From NCBI RefSeq assembly GCF_019091455.1, contig NZ_JAGXJN010000011.1:118614-182613 (forward strand): a stretch of 64,000 bases of DNA, written 5' to 3'. The position numbers were made by a program, and so were the translations under genes. The notes under the pieces are model-generated. The model did not search any database, was not told the DNA's origin, and saw only the letters and a program-made list of their open reading frames with translations. Each line of letters begins with the position of its first letter. Position 1 is the stretch's first letter. Positions 16,663 through 25,336 of this stretch are shown one piece after another. This DNA is from Chitinophaga sp. GbtcB8. GTDB taxonomy: Bacteria > Bacteroidota > Bacteroidia > Chitinophagales > Chitinophagaceae.

Positions 16663-17217
16663 TTATATCAGGTCTTTGGCCAGCTGTTTGCTCATGCGCT
16701 GAAAAGTGCTGCCGCCCAATACCCGTGAAAATAATAATGATGATAACAGGTTGGAAAGCACCATCAGGGCCCGGTCATATGCTTCGCCTTCAAAATGTAA
16801 GCGCTGCTGCGCCCTGCCTTTTTCCAGGCATTGCGTCATCCATTGTAATATGCCGGTGCACATTTCCTGTACCTTGGCCTGCATAGGCGCCGGCAGCGTA
16901 TCATAATCCGGTGTTAAGGAACCTACCAGGCAAATGGTGCCCAGCTTATAGCGCTGCTGAAATACATCTATGAGCTTTCTTAGCTGCTGGTCCTCCGGCA
17001 TTTTTTCCCATTTGCGTATGTGCAGGGCAAGGTTTTTCAGCTCCCGTTCAATTACGCTGATCCCCAGGTCGCCCTTGGTAGGGAAGTGGTAATGAACGGC
17101 CGCGTTCTTAATGGCCAGGGGGGCCGAAATATCGGCATAGCTAAAGGCATTAAAACCTTTTGTGCGGATCAGATGATCGGCCAGGTCAATGATCTTTTCC
17201 TTAGTGGTGTCAGCCAT
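16663..17217 (-). CDS. TetR/AcrR family transcriptional regulator
   Basis: A protein of 184 residues counted from the ATG at 17217 (MADTTKEKIIDLADHLI); the open frame reaches a TTG at 17238 but the ATG is the natural start. The N-terminal HTH is clear (TKGFNAFSYADISAPLAIKNAAVHYHFPTKGDLG), with the characteristic YHFPTKGDL that follows the recognition helix. The C-terminal half resembles the TetR ligand domain with the CLVGSLTPDYDTLP segment common in Bacteroidota acyl-regulated TetR proteins. A 16/18 palindrome at 17243-17260 lies 26 bases upstream and probably serves autoregulation. fabF follows 63 bases downstream, suggesting co-transcription. Confidence 0.9.
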   Translation of the reverse strand: MADTTKEKIIDLADHLIRTKGFNAFSYADISAPLAIKNAAVHYHFPTKGDLGISVIERELKNLALHIRKWEKMPEDQQLRKLIDVFQQRYKLGTICLVGSLTPDYDTLPAPMQAKVQEMCTGILQWMTQCLEKGRAQQRLHFEGEAYDRALMVLSNLLSSLLFSRVLGGSTFQRMSKQLAKDLI

Positions 17218-17242
17218 AAAGCAGCATTCAGGCTGCAAATAT

Positions 17243-17260
17243 ACTGACTAATTAGTAAGT
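17243..17260. promoter_or_regulatory. Probable TetR operator
   Basis: ACTGACTAATTAGTAAGT is an 18-base palindrome with one mismatched pair around the centre CTAATTAG. It starts 26 bases upstream of the TetR start codon. The ACTNACTAATTAGT core is a form seen in many TetR-family operators. It lies between the leftward TetR gene and the rightward sugar porter gene and could act on either. Confidence 0.65.
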
Positions 17261-17397
17261 AAGCAAATGCCGGGGCCTTCAGCCCGGTTTCAGGGCTCCC
17301 GCCTATATATAAGAAAATGATAAAATAATGTGTATCTTATCCCGTAAAATTCCACTGTACAACAGGAACGGATCAACGTTAATCAATCAACCCACAC

Positions 17398-18723
17398 ATG
17401 AACAAAAAATTATTTACCGGCTGCCTGGTAGCCGCTTTAGGCGGACTGTTATTCGGGGCAGATACCGCGGTGATCTCCGGTGCAGAGCAGGCTATTAAAG
17501 AAGTATTTCAGCTGGATGGTTTCTGGCACGGGTTCACCAATTCCATTGCTTTAATAGGTACCATTGCTGGCGCTATTGGCTGCGGTATTCCGTTGGATAA
17601 ATACGGCCGTAAAAAGGTATTGATCCTGGTAGGCATCTTTTATATTGTATCTGCATTAGGCTGCGGCCTGTCGCACTCCTGGCCGGCTTTCCTGATCTAT
17701 CGTTTTATTGGCGGCTTAGGTATTGGCGCATCTTCCGTAGCGGGGCCCATGTATATTTCAGAAATAGCGCCGCCCAAGCTGCGTGGCAGGCTGGTAGCAT
17801 TGTTCCAGTTTAACATTGTGCTGGGTATATTGCTCGCTTACTTTTCCAATTACTTTATTAACAAGTGGGTAGCTACCGATGCATGGCGCTGGATGTTAGG
17901 CGTGCAGGCCGTTCCGTCTTTATTGTTCCTGGTATTATTATACCTGATACCTGAAAGCCCGCGCTGGCTTATGAAACGCCAGCGTACTGCGGAAGCGCGT
18001 GAAGTATTGCTTACATTAGGTAATGCGGATGCTGATGTAATTGTAACTGATATTGCAGAGTCCCTGAAAGCAGAGAACAGCGGGCATACAGAGAAATTAT
18101 TTACGCGTAAATTCTCCTTCCCGGTCATGTGTGCTATCCTGTTAGCCACGTTCAACCAGTTCTCCGGTATAAATGCCATCATGTATTATGCGCCCCGTAT
18201 TTTTTCTATGACGGGCCTGGCCCGCGATACCGCCCTGTTACAGGCGGTGCTCATAGGCGTTACCAACATGGTGTTTACTATTATCGCTATGTTTGTGATC
18301 GATAAATTTGGCAGAAAAACATTGCTGATAGCCGGCTCCATAGGTATGATCCTGTTCCTGGGATTAACAGCCCGCGCCTTTTACCTGCATGATTTTGGCG
18401 GTTACCTGGTGCTTGTTTACCTGGTAGGTTTTATTGCCAGCTTTGCATTTTCACAGGGCGCTGTAATATGGGTATTCCTGGCAGAGATCTTCCCGAACTC
18501 CGTGCGTGCCAAAGGGCAGGCGCTGGGCAGCTTTACGCACTGGTTCTGGGCCGCTGTAATGACCTGGTTATTTCCTATTGTGGCAGAGCTGCCTTTTGGC
18601 GGTACCCTGGCATTCAGCTTCTTTTGCGTAGCCATGGTGTTACACCTGTTATTTGCCGTAAAAATGCTGCCGGAAACAAGGGGTAAATCACTGGAAGAGC
18701 TGGAAAAAATAGTATTGCGGTAA
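17398..18723 (+). CDS. MFS sugar porter family transporter (sugar/H+ symporter)
   Basis: A 441-residue 12-helix major facilitator of the sugar porter family. Signatures: GGLLFGADTAVISGA in helix 1, DKYGRKKV in the loop between helices 2 and 3, the helix-4/5 RFIGGLGIGASSVAGPMYISEIAPPKLRGRL block, PESPRWLM before the central loop, NQFSGINAIMYYAPRIF in helix 7, DKFGRKTLL, and PETRGKSLEELEK at the end. It is closest in pattern to xylose/arabinose/glucose proton symporters of the XylE type, but the substrate cannot be read from sequence. It is monocistronic, followed by a terminator at 18818-18855. Confidence 0.92.
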   Translation: MNKKLFTGCLVAALGGLLFGADTAVISGAEQAIKEVFQLDGFWHGFTNSIALIGTIAGAIGCGIPLDKYGRKKVLILVGIFYIVSALGCGLSHSWPAFLIYRFIGGLGIGASSVAGPMYISEIAPPKLRGRLVALFQFNIVLGILLAYFSNYFINKWVATDAWRWMLGVQAVPSLLFLVLLYLIPESPRWLMKRQRTAEAREVLLTLGNADADVIVTDIAESLKAENSGHTEKLFTRKFSFPVMCAILLATFNQFSGINAIMYYAPRIFSMTGLARDTALLQAVLIGVTNMVFTIIAMFVIDKFGRKTLLIAGSIGMILFLGLTARAFYLHDFGGYLVLVYLVGFIASFAFSQGAVIWVFLAEIFPNSVRAKGQALGSFTHWFWAAVMTWLFPIVAELPFGGTLAFSFFCVAMVLHLLFAVKMLPETRGKSLEELEKIVLR

Positions 18724-18787
18724 AAAGTATCAATCATTTATTAACGCAATTAGCAGTTACAGGTGTAGCATTCCAAACGTAAAACCC

Positions 18788-18812
18788 AATTCGTAATTGA
18801 TAATTCGTAATT
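18788..18812 (+). repeat. 25-bp intergenic element, copy 2
   Basis: AATTCGTAATT at 18788-18798 and again at 18802-18812, separated by GAT. Same element as at 7531-7555 (minus strand) and 60196-60220. Here it lies directly before the terminator hairpin of the sugar porter gene. Confidence 0.8.
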
Positions 18813-18817
18813 AAAAT

Positions 18818-18855
18818 TGACCTGCTGGTAAATACACCCGCAGGTCATTTTTTTT
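18818..18855 (+). terminator. Rho-independent terminator after the sugar porter gene
   Basis: Stem TGACCTGC (18818-18825) pairs with GCAGGTCA (18840-18847), 14-base loop, followed by eight T residues (18848-18855). Confidence 0.85.
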
Positions 18856-18933
18856 ATGCTAATGATTATGTAATCTTTCCCCGTAATTATGTAACAATTA
18901 TATAAACCCAACGCCGGACCTTTGTATACTATT

Positions 18934-19518
18934 ATGCCGGCTTATACACTACATATTAAAGGAATGGTTTGCCCGCGTTGTATCTCTACCGTACAACAGG
19001 AGCTTACTGCAGCAGGCCTGCAGGTATCCCATGTTGAACTGGGCAGCGCAATCATACAATCCGCTACACCACCCGATCTGAATGTTATTGCAGCAACACT
19101 GGAACCCTTAGGTTTCAGCCTGCTGGAAAATAAAAACCAGCAGCTGGTTAAGCAGGTAAAAGAAGCGGTTACTTATATATACTCCGGTGAATTTGATTTC
19201 CCGCCGCAGTTCCGTTTTTCAAAATGGGTAGCAGAAAAATTATCACGCTCTTATGATATCCTGAGCGCTGTTTTTTCAGCAGCAGAAGATACCACGCTGG
19301 AAAAATACATCCTGGCCTACCGGGTTGAGAAGGTAAAGGAGCTCTTAATATACACACCCGCTACGCTGGCTGACATTGCTTTTCGTTTAGGCTTCAGCAG
19401 CGAGGCGCATTTATCCCGCCAGTTCAAGGCATTAACCGGCCTTACCCCATCTTATTTCATAAAGATCCGTAAAGAGCGGGCAGGACGTAATACTAATTAT
19501 CCTTTTCAGAAGGTTTAA
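18934..19518 (+). CDS. HMA-domain / AraC-type HTH fusion regulator (probable copper sensor)
   Basis: About 194 residues from the ATG at 18934 (MPAYTLHIKG); a TTG at 18922 is in frame but less likely. Residues 1-65 are a ferredoxin-like HMA metal-binding fold with the GMVCPRC motif (CxxC). Residues about 95-190 are an AraC-type double HTH: LEKYILAYRVEKVKELLIYTPATLADIAFRLGFSSEAHLSRQFKALTGLTPSYF. Metal chaperone-like domain plus AraC DNA-binding domain in one short protein points to a one-component cuprous-ion sensor, likely controlling the copA and RND genes to its right. Its 3' end overlaps the 3' end of the convergent RES toxin gene by 26 bases. Confidence 0.88.
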   Translation: MPAYTLHIKGMVCPRCISTVQQELTAAGLQVSHVELGSAIIQSATPPDLNVIAATLEPLGFSLLENKNQQLVKQVKEAVTYIYSGEFDFPPQFRFSKWVAEKLSRSYDILSAVFSAAEDTTLEKYILAYRVEKVKELLIYTPATLADIAFRLGFSSEAHLSRQFKALTGLTPSYFIKIRKERAGRNTNYPFQKV

Positions 19519-19972
19519 AAAGTCTGCGGTCTAATTCCAAGGGCTCATAATTCACAACGTTCACCAGGTCATAATAACGGGGAAAAAGCGGATCCAGCAA
19601 ATAGTTGAACTCATTTGGCAACACAGCAGAACGTACTTTAAAACCCAGGTATTTCTTGTCTTTAAACAATTGATCCCCGATCCTGCGCAGGGCCAGGGTT
19701 TCCGGCAGACGCCAGTCTTCAATTAATTTATCGTCGGAAAGCGTGTAGATGGGGGCATTATCTGCAATCTCAATTTCCATAGTATATAAGCGGGGCGGCA
19801 GTTCCGGCTGGTCATAATGCACCAGGTTTTCCAGCAGTGCCAGCGACCGGCTTTCACTGGTATACAGCATAAAGGTTCCGGTTGAGTTCCAGCGGCCGCC
19901 GGCCAGGTAAGCACCTTTGCCAGAGAGGTCTTGTGCCCTTTCTGCGGTTTTTACAATGCGGTAAACAGTCAT
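19493..19972 (-). CDS. RES-domain toxin (NAD+-consuming)
   Basis: A 159-residue RES-family toxin. The namesake residues are visible: R27 in GGRWNSTG, E48 in SLALLENLVHY and S115 in VRSAVLPNEFNYLLDP; Y37 in the LYTSE strand also fits. Proteins of this family paired with Xre/MbcA antitoxins degrade cellular NAD+ (phosphorolysis for MbcT) and arrest growth. The antitoxin gene (20027-20701) lies 54 bases upstream on the same strand, the standard order for this toxin-antitoxin type. The pair sits between the HMA-AraC regulator and copA. Confidence 0.93.
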   Translation of the reverse strand: MTVYRIVKTAERAQDLSGKGAYLAGGRWNSTGTFMLYTSESRSLALLENLVHYDQPELPPRLYTMEIEIADNAPIYTLSDDKLIEDWRLPETLALRRIGDQLFKDKKYLGFKVRSAVLPNEFNYLLDPLFPRYYDLVNVVNYEPLELDRRLFKPSEKDN

Positions 19973-20026
19973 GACAATACAACTTCGATCATGAGAATAT
20001 GGTTAATGAGAGAGAGATATGTTTGT

Positions 20027-20701
20027 TTAGGAGAAAATACCTTCTTCAATGCGGGTTAAAATATTGTTGACCAGCTTAATACCCGTAGGGGTACCCAGCA
20101 GCTCAAGCGGCTTTTTATCGCCTAAGGCGCGGTTATCTTTAGACAGCCAGCGGTTCAGTTTGTCCTGATCTTCAAACACCTTCATACCGTGGGCTAATGT
20201 GCTCGCCATTTCAATGACTTGTGAAGAGACTACTTTATCCATGCGGTCGTCAAGTTTTTTTCGTTCTAGTGTTTTGGTGGACAGATCTACCAGATCCGCC
20301 ATTTCCCTCATCGGGATATTCATAAACCTGGCAATGTTTGTAAGGCAAACCTTAGGCAAACCCAGGAAGCTAAGCTCTACATAATCCATGTCATTTTTAG
20401 GAATAAGAGCTTCATCCGCCTCAAAATTTCCGCCTAGTATATACCATGTAACTCTATCCTGGTCATCCCACATACCACTGGTATCACCTCCCTTATTAGC
20501 AATAGAGCTGCTGTTTTTGGCTTTGGGATAAATGTGCAGGCGTGCCTGGCCGGATAAATTTAGCTCAATAGGCGCTACCGGATTAGTTTTACCAGCTTTT
20601 GATGGAACATCCCCCTCTTTACCTGTTTTTGAGGCATCACCCATACCACCCCTTGATTTAGAGGTATTCCCTGCTTTAGATGTATCACCCTCCGCCTTCA
20701 T
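20027..20701 (-). CDS. Xre/MbcA/ParS-type antitoxin of the RES toxin (DUF2384)
   Basis: A 224-residue antitoxin. The C-terminal half has the family layout: a degenerate HTH (NIPMREMADLVDLSTKTLERKK) and the DUF2384 toxin-binding domain (ALGDKKPLELLGTPTGIKLVNNILTRIEEGIFS) whose tail normally plugs the toxin active site. It is longer than most family members because of an N-terminal extension: residues about 1-45 are low-complexity (repeats around SKAG, with K, S, T, G), followed by about 60 residues not assigned to a domain. An internal ATG at residue 20 is an alternative start. Likely represses its own promoter, which faces away from copA. Confidence 0.88.
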   Translation of the reverse strand: MKAEGDTSKAGNTSKSRGGMGDASKTGKEGDVPSKAGKTNPVAPIELNLSGQARLHIYPKAKNSSSIANKGGDTSGMWDDQDRVTWYILGGNFEADEALIPKNDMDYVELSFLGLPKVCLTNIARFMNIPMREMADLVDLSTKTLERKKLDDRMDKVVSSQVIEMASTLAHGMKVFEDQDKLNRWLSKDNRALGDKKPLELLGTPTGIKLVNNILTRIEEGIFS

Positions 20702-20807
20702 AAAACGTACATTTTACCCAAATCTACCCCCTTTTTGTCGCTTTTCCAACAACTAATCTTAAAATTTTTCCCCTTTATAGTATAAGAGGCCTGCCCATAG
20801 GAGGCAG

Positions 20808-20815
20808 TAACTTTG
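20808..20815 (+). promoter_or_regulatory. Bacteroidota-type -7 box of copA
   Basis: TAACTTTG matches the Bacteroidota -7 consensus TAnnTTTG exactly and lies 21 bases before the copA ATG at 20837. I do not see a convincing TTTG -33 box at the right distance, which may mean activator dependence. Confidence 0.6.
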
Positions 20816-20836
20816 CATTAAATAAAAGAAGGTAAG

Positions 20837-23098
20837 ATGACAACCATAACAACAGGCAGGCAGAAAGAAAGCAGCGCAGCGGTTAACGCGGCGCTCAGGA
20901 AAGATACCTTTCCGGTATTGGAAATGACCTGTGCGGCCTGCGCCATCAGCGTGGAGTCTATGCTGAAAACAGCCGCCGGTGTGCAGGATGCCGGCGTAAA
21001 TTTTGCCAACCAAAGCGCCTGGGTATTATATGATCCTAACATAGCTACCCCGGAATCCTTACAAAATACCGTTCGCTCCATTGGCTACGACCTGGTAATT
21101 GATATTGCTAACCAGCAGGAAATAAAAGAAACCGCCCAACAGCAATACTATCAAAAGCTGAAAATAAGAACTATATGGTCATCGCTGCTGGCGCTGCCGG
21201 TAGTGGTGATCGGTATGGTTTTTATGAACATGCCTTATGCTAACTGGATCATGCTGGTACTGGCTACGCCGGTAGTATTTTACTTTGGCCGTAGTTTCTT
21301 TATCAATGCCTGGAAACAGGCCCGCTTCCGCAAAGCTAATATGGATACACTGGTAGCGCTCAGCACTGGTATTGCCTGGGTGTTCAGCGTATTTAATACA
21401 GTATACCCTGCTTTCTGGCACCAGCGCGGCTTGCATGCGCATGTATATTTTGAGGCTGCCGCAGTGGTCATTGCATTTATTTCCTTGGGCAAGCTGCTGG
21501 AAGAAAAAGCAAAGTCCAACACTTCTTCCGCCATTAAAAAGCTGATGGGCTTGCAACCCCAAACCGTTACCATAGTACATCCAGGCGGCCATATGCAGCA
21601 AATGCCTATTGCCCAGGTAAAAGTGCAGGATATACTACTGGTAAAACCCGGCGAAAAGATCCCGGTAGATGGTGTAGTGATCAGTGGCGGATCTTATATA
21701 GATGAAAGCATGATCAGCGGAGAGCCGCTGCCCGTAGGCAAAACCGCCGGCGATAACATCTTTGCCGGCACCATTAACCAGCAGGGTAGCTTCCAGTTCC
21801 GGGCAGAAAAAGTAGGAGGGGATACCGTATTGGCCCGCATTATAAAAATGGTGCAGGAAGCGCAGGGCAGTAAAGCCCCGGTGCAAAAGCTGGTAGACAA
21901 AATAGCCGGTATTTTTGTACCGGTAGTAATAGGCATTGCTATTCTCACTTTTGGTGTATGGATGATAGCCGGTGGCGCACATGCCTTTACGCATGGCTTG
22001 CTGGCCGCAGTAACCGTACTGGTAATTGCATGTCCATGCGCATTGGGCCTGGCCACACCTACCGCTATTATGGTAGGGATGGGTAAAGGCGCCAGCCACC
22101 ATATGCTTATCCGCGATGCAGAGAGCTTGGAGCTGGCCCACCGGGTAAATGCCATTATCCTGGATAAAACCGGCACCATTACAGAAGGCCGGCCCGCGCT
22201 CACAGATACCCATTTCATAAACGATACCGCAGCCTGGAAACAGGTATTGCTGGCTATGGAGCTGCAATCAGAACACCCGCTGGCAACCGCCATTGTAAAT
22301 GGTTTGCAGCAGCAGGGCATACAGCCGGTAGGCATAAATAACATTACCAGCATTACAGGTAAAGGAATAGCCGCCGTGTATGAAGGGATCACCTACCGCA
22401 TAGGTAACCTCCGTTTCATGGAAGACCATAACATTCAAATGAATGCAGGCCTGGCAGCCAAAGCACAGGCCTGGCAGGCATCTGCTAAAACTGTTATTGC
22501 GTTTGCTGCTAACGCGGAAGTGGTAGCTGTATTGGCTATTGCAGATAAAATAAAAGCTACCTCCAAAGAAGCCATTACCGCCCTACAGCAACAGGGTATA
22601 GCGGTGTACATGCTCACCGGCGACCAGGAGCAAACTGCCGCCGCCGTAGCTAAGCAGGTAAATGTGCAGCATTATAAAGCCGGGGTAATGCCCGCAGAAA
22701 AAGCCGCCTTTGTAAAAGAGCTGCAGCAGCAGGGTAAAATAGTGGCTATGGTGGGCGATGGTATTAACGACAGCCATGCGCTGGCCCAGGCAGATGTAAG
22801 CATTGCTATGGGCAAAGGATCAGACATTGCCATGGATATAGCTAAGATCACCCTCATTACCTCCGATCTGAACACGCTGCCCAAAGTATTGCGCCTGTCA
22901 CGCAAAACAGTACGCACCATCCGGCAAAACCTTTTCTGGGCCTTTATTTACAATATCATAGGTATTCCGCTGGCAGCAGGGATCTTATATCCTTTCAACG
23001 GGTTTTTATTAGACCCGATGATTGCCGGTGCGGCCATGGCATTAAGTTCCGTGTCAGTGGTCAGCAATAGCCTGCGGTTAAAATTGTCAACATTATAA
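20837..23098 (+). CDS. copA: Copper-translocating P1B-type ATPase
   Basis: A 753-residue P1B ATPase. In order: one HMA domain (MTCAAC, C32 and C35), eight predicted membrane helices, the actuator TGES-like loop here as ISGEPLPV (about residue 293), the CPC motif of the Cu+/Ag+ subgroup at residues 399-401 ([13 protein letters not shown]), the phosphorylation site D443 in [11 protein letters not shown], the HP pair in SEHPLA, and the hinge [20 protein letters not shown]. Role: ATP-driven export of cuprous or silver ions across the inner membrane. A small HMA chaperone gene follows 12 bases downstream. A -7 box lies 21 bases upstream of the start. Confidence 0.95.
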   Translation: MTTITTGRQKESSAAVNAALRKDTFPVLEMTCAACAISVESMLKTAAGVQDAGVNFANQSAWVLYDPNIATPESLQNTVRSIGYDLVIDIANQQEIKETAQQQYYQKLKIRTIWSSLLALPVVVIGMVFMNMPYANWIMLVLATPVVFYFGRSFFINAWKQARFRKANMDTLVALSTGIAWVFSVFNTVYPAFWHQRGLHAHVYFEAAAVVIAFISLGKLLEEKAKSNTSSAIKKLMGLQPQTVTIVHPGGHMQQMPIAQVKVQDILLVKPGEKIPVDGVVISGGSYIDESMISGEPLPVGKTAGDNIFAGTINQQGSFQFRAEKVGGDTVLARIIKMVQEAQGSKAPVQKLVDKIAGIFVPVVIGIAILTFGVWMIAGGAHAFTHGLLAAVTVLVIACPCALGLATPTAIMVGMGKGASHHMLIRDAESLELAHRVNAIILDKTGTITEGRPALTDTHFINDTAAWKQVLLAMELQSEHPLATAIVNGLQQQGIQPVGINNITSITGKGIAAVYEGITYRIGNLRFMEDHNIQMNAGLAAKAQAWQASAKTVIAFAANAEVVAVLAIADKIKATSKEAITALQQQGIAVYMLTGDQEQTAAAVAKQVNVQHYKAGVMPAEKAAFVKELQQQGKIVAMVGDGINDSHALAQADVSIAMGKGSDIAMDIAKITLITSDLNTLPKVLRLSRKTVRTIRQNLFWAFIYNIIGIPLAAGILYPFNGFLLDPMIAGAAMALSSVSVVSNSLRLKLSTL

Positions 23099-23110
23099 AA
23101 GCATAATAGT

Positions 23111-23323
23111 ATGGAAACGTTAAAATTCAAGACAAACATTAAATGTGCCGGTTGCATAACAACCGTAACACCTTTCCTGGATACAGTAGCAGGTAAAGAT
23201 AGCTGGACCGTGGATACACAAAACCCCGACAAAACACTGGTGATCACTACAGATAAGACCATCACCGGGGCCGATGTGATCCAGGCTTTACAGCAGGCCG
23301 GCTATAAAGCAGAAAATATATAA
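23111..23323 (+). CDS. HMA-domain copper chaperone
   Basis: A 70-residue protein that is a single HMA fold: the metal-binding KCAGC motif at residues 11-15, the central TVDTQNPDKTLVI strand and the closing ALQQAGYKAENI helix and strand. It starts 12 bases after copA and is presumably co-transcribed, delivering Cu+ to the HMA domain or transport site of the ATPase (CopZ-like role). MxCxxC is replaced by IKCAGC, lacking the usual Met before the first Cys, a variation common in Bacteroidota. Confidence 0.9.
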   Translation: METLKFKTNIKCAGCITTVTPFLDTVAGKDSWTVDTQNPDKTLVITTDKTITGADVIQALQQAGYKAENI

Positions 23324-23330
23324 GCAGCTA

Positions 23331-23515
23331 AAAGAATGTAAAATGTAAAATTTTAAATCATAAATGTAAAAGTAAAATGCCCTGAGCACAAGCCTGTAAA
23401 CGGTATCGCGGTATTCTACTTTTACATTTATCTCGTTCATAAAGTCTTTTAAATGGCCTCTGTGAACCTCCTTCGTCGGTTTGAAATTTTGCATTTATGA
23501 TTTTACATTCTTTTT
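23331..23515. repeat. Word-type inverted repeat (ATGTAAAA / TTTTACAT)
   Basis: The 237-base gap between the copper chaperone and the HYC_CC_PP gene carries AATGTAAAATGTAAAA and CATAAATGTAAAAGTAAAATGC on the left (about 23334-23380) and their inverted counterparts CTACTTTTACATTTAT and GCATTTATGATTTTACATTC on the right (about 23416-23432 and 23490-23510). The transcript can fold into long alternative stems. It resembles in design, not in sequence, the gaps at 31421, 61277 and 62586. Confidence 0.65.
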
Positions 23516-23545
23516 ATACAGCCGCCTGTAAGTATTAAAAAATAG

Positions 23546-23553
23546 TATCTTTG
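23546..23553 (+). promoter_or_regulatory. Bacteroidota-type -7 box of the HYC_CC_PP gene
   Basis: TATCTTTG fits TAnnTTTG exactly and ends only 7 bases before the ATG at 23561, so the transcript should be nearly leaderless. No clear -33 TTTG is seen. Confidence 0.6.
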
Positions 23554-23560
23554 TTCTCTT

Positions 23561-23968
23561 ATGAAGCGATTCATTGCTGTTATATTAACCATCCTTTACA
23601 TGAGCACCGCCATGGGCGCCACTGTGCAGTTACATTACTGCATGGGCAAGCTGGTATCATGGGAGCTGGGTAGCAGCATAAAGGATCATTGCGCGGGCTG
23701 TGGTATGAAGCTGCCCGCCAAAAATACCAGCAAAAAGAAATGCTGTCAGGATGAGTACAAGGAAATAAAGCTGAAAAAAGACCATCACAACCCGGCAACA
23801 ACTGCAGGGGTTATGGTTCCTCTGGCCTTAGAAGCCACCCCTGTAACAATGTATACTTTACAGGTTATGCCGGTAGCTTCCCTGGCAGTTACCTTTCCTG
23901 TAGCGCAGGCGCCGCCGGACCCTGGCAATACATCTGTTTTCCTGCTCAACTGTAATTTCCGCATCTGA
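23561..23968 (+). CDS. HYC_CC_PP family exported protein
   Basis: A 135-residue exported protein with an N-terminal signal sequence (MKRFIAVILTILYMSTAMGA). It carries the three motifs that give the family its name: HYCMGKL at about residue 25, KKCCQDEYKEIKLKKDHH at about 65-82, and a PPDPG segment near 122. The Cys, Met and His residues suggest metal binding in the periplasm. The family is found almost only in Bacteroidota, commonly beside CusA-type pumps, as here (79 bases upstream of the pump). The exact role is unknown; periplasmic copper or silver handling is inferred. Confidence 0.85.
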   Translation: MKRFIAVILTILYMSTAMGATVQLHYCMGKLVSWELGSSIKDHCAGCGMKLPAKNTSKKKCCQDEYKEIKLKKDHHNPATTAGVMVPLALEATPVTMYTLQVMPVASLAVTFPVAQAPPDPGNTSVFLLNCNFRI

Positions 23969-24047
23969 TATACCCCCAACGCCGTTAATCTCTCTTAACG
24001 GGATCTTTCCCTTTTTAATTTTTCCTTTTACTTTTTTACTTAATGTT

Positions 24048-25334
24048 ATGGTACATAAGATCATTTCATGGTCGTTACGTAACCGTTTTATAGTGCTTGT
24101 GCTGGCAGCTGCATTATTTGCCTGGGGATTTTTTGCCGTCAAAAAAAATCCCATAGATGCCATTCCCGACCTGTCAGAAAACCAGGTGATCGTATTTACG
24201 GAATGGATGGGCCGTGGTCCCCAGCTGGTAGAAGACCAGGTTACCTACCCGCTGGTAACCAGCCTGCAGGGCATTTCCAAAGTGAAATATGTGCGCGGCT
24301 CCTCCATGTCCGGCATGAGCTTCATCTTCGTGATCTTTGAAGATGATGCAGACATCTATTGGGCACGGGAACGGGTACTCGAAAAGCTAAGTACCATTAC
24401 CCGTCAGTTACCGGAGGGCGTAGCACCCACGCTGGGCCCGGATGGTACGGGTGTAGGCCACATTCTCTGGTATACGCTGGATGCGCCGGATGTGGTCCTG
24501 GGCGGGCAACGCGCTATCCAGGTCTGGTACGTGAAATTTGCCCTGCAAAATGTACCTGGCGTAAGTGAAATAGCTTCCTTTGGCGGCGCCCAGCAGCAAT
24601 ACCAGGTTACAGTAGATCCTAATAAGCTGCTTTATTATAAGCTGGGTGTAACAGATGTGATCAACGCCATACGCACCAATAACAATGAATCCGGCGGCCG
24701 CAAATTTGAAATGAGCGGCATTGGTTACATCATCAAAACCAGCGGTTACCTGCAATCCATAGAACAGATCCGCAACATACCGGTAAAGAACCAGAACTCC
24801 ATTCCCATTCGTGTAGCAGATATTGCCAGCGTACAGATGACCGGCGAAACCCGCCTGGGTATTTTTGACCAGGATGGTAAAGGCGAGCGGGTAGGCGGCA
24901 TTGTGGTAATGCGGTATGGCGAAAATGCAGATGCCGTCATTGACCGCGTAAAAGCTAAAATGAAGGAAGTGGCTAAAGGCCTGCCCGCAGGAGTGAAGTT
25001 TGATATTGTGTACGACCGTGGTACGCTTATTAAAGAATCTGTAAGCTCCATTAAACGCACGCTCATAGAAGAAATGATCGTAGTATCAGCCGTGGTGATC
25101 ATTTTCCTCTTCCACTGGCGCAGCGCGCTCAGTATCATTATCCAGATCCCCATTACGCTGGCAGCCAGCTTTATTCTGCTGAATGCTTTTGGTATTTCTT
25201 CCAACATTATGTCCTTAACCGGTATTGCGCTGGCTATTGGGGTGATAGTAGACAATGGCATCATTATGAGCGAGAATGCCTACAAACACCTGGCAGAGCG
25301 GTATGCAGCGTACCTGGATCAAACAAAAAAATAA
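24048..25334 (+). CDS. cusA: CusA-like heavy-metal RND efflux pump, N-terminal part (frame-split)
   Basis: A 428-residue frame encoding the first part of a CusA/CzcA family inner-membrane RND pump: TM1 (FIVLVLAAALFAWGFF), the KKNPIDAIPDLSENQVIVFTEW motif, the first porter domain and TM2-TM4 up to ALAIGVIVDNGIIMSENAYKHLAERY. It stops at TAA 25332-25334 in the cytoplasmic loop before TM5. The rest of the pump continues in the -1 frame from 25337. A seven-A run (25325-25331) directly before the stop forms A_AAA_AAA in the correct phase for -1 slippage. Joined at that site the product would be about 1071 residues, normal for the family. No other damage is seen in either part. Confidence 0.9.
   Translation: MVHKIISWSLRNRFIVLVLAAALFAWGFFAVKKNPIDAIPDLSENQVIVFTEWMGRGPQLVEDQVTYPLVTSLQGISKVKYVRGSSMSGMSFIFVIFEDDADIYWARERVLEKLSTITRQLPEGVAPTLGPDGTGVGHILWYTLDAPDVVLGGQRAIQVWYVKFALQNVPGVSEIASFGGAQQQYQVTVDPNKLLYYKLGVTDVINAIRTNNNESGGRKFEMSGIGYIIKTSGYLQSIEQIRNIPVKNQNSIPIRVADIASVQMTGETRLGIFDQDGKGERVGGIVVMRYGENADAVIDRVKAKMKEVAKGLPAGVKFDIVYDRGTLIKESVSSIKRTLIEEMIVVSAVVIIFLFHWRSALSIIIQIPITLAASFILLNAFGISSNIMSLTGIALAIGVIVDNGIIMSENAYKHLAERYAAYLDQTKK
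25325..25331 (+). other. Candidate -1 frameshift (slippery) site joining the two cusA frames
   Basis: The zero-frame codons ACA AAA AAA TAA place seven consecutive A residues as A_AAA_AAA, the canonical X_XXY_YYZ heptamer. Slipping back one base reads ATA ACT ATG AGC and enters the second frame without a gap (adds Ile-Thr before the downstream Met). I see no strong downstream stem or upstream Shine-Dalgarno-like stimulator. Alternatives are stop-restart at TAACTATG, or a one-base error or mutation in the homopolymer. Confidence 0.5.
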
Positions 25335-25336
25335 CT

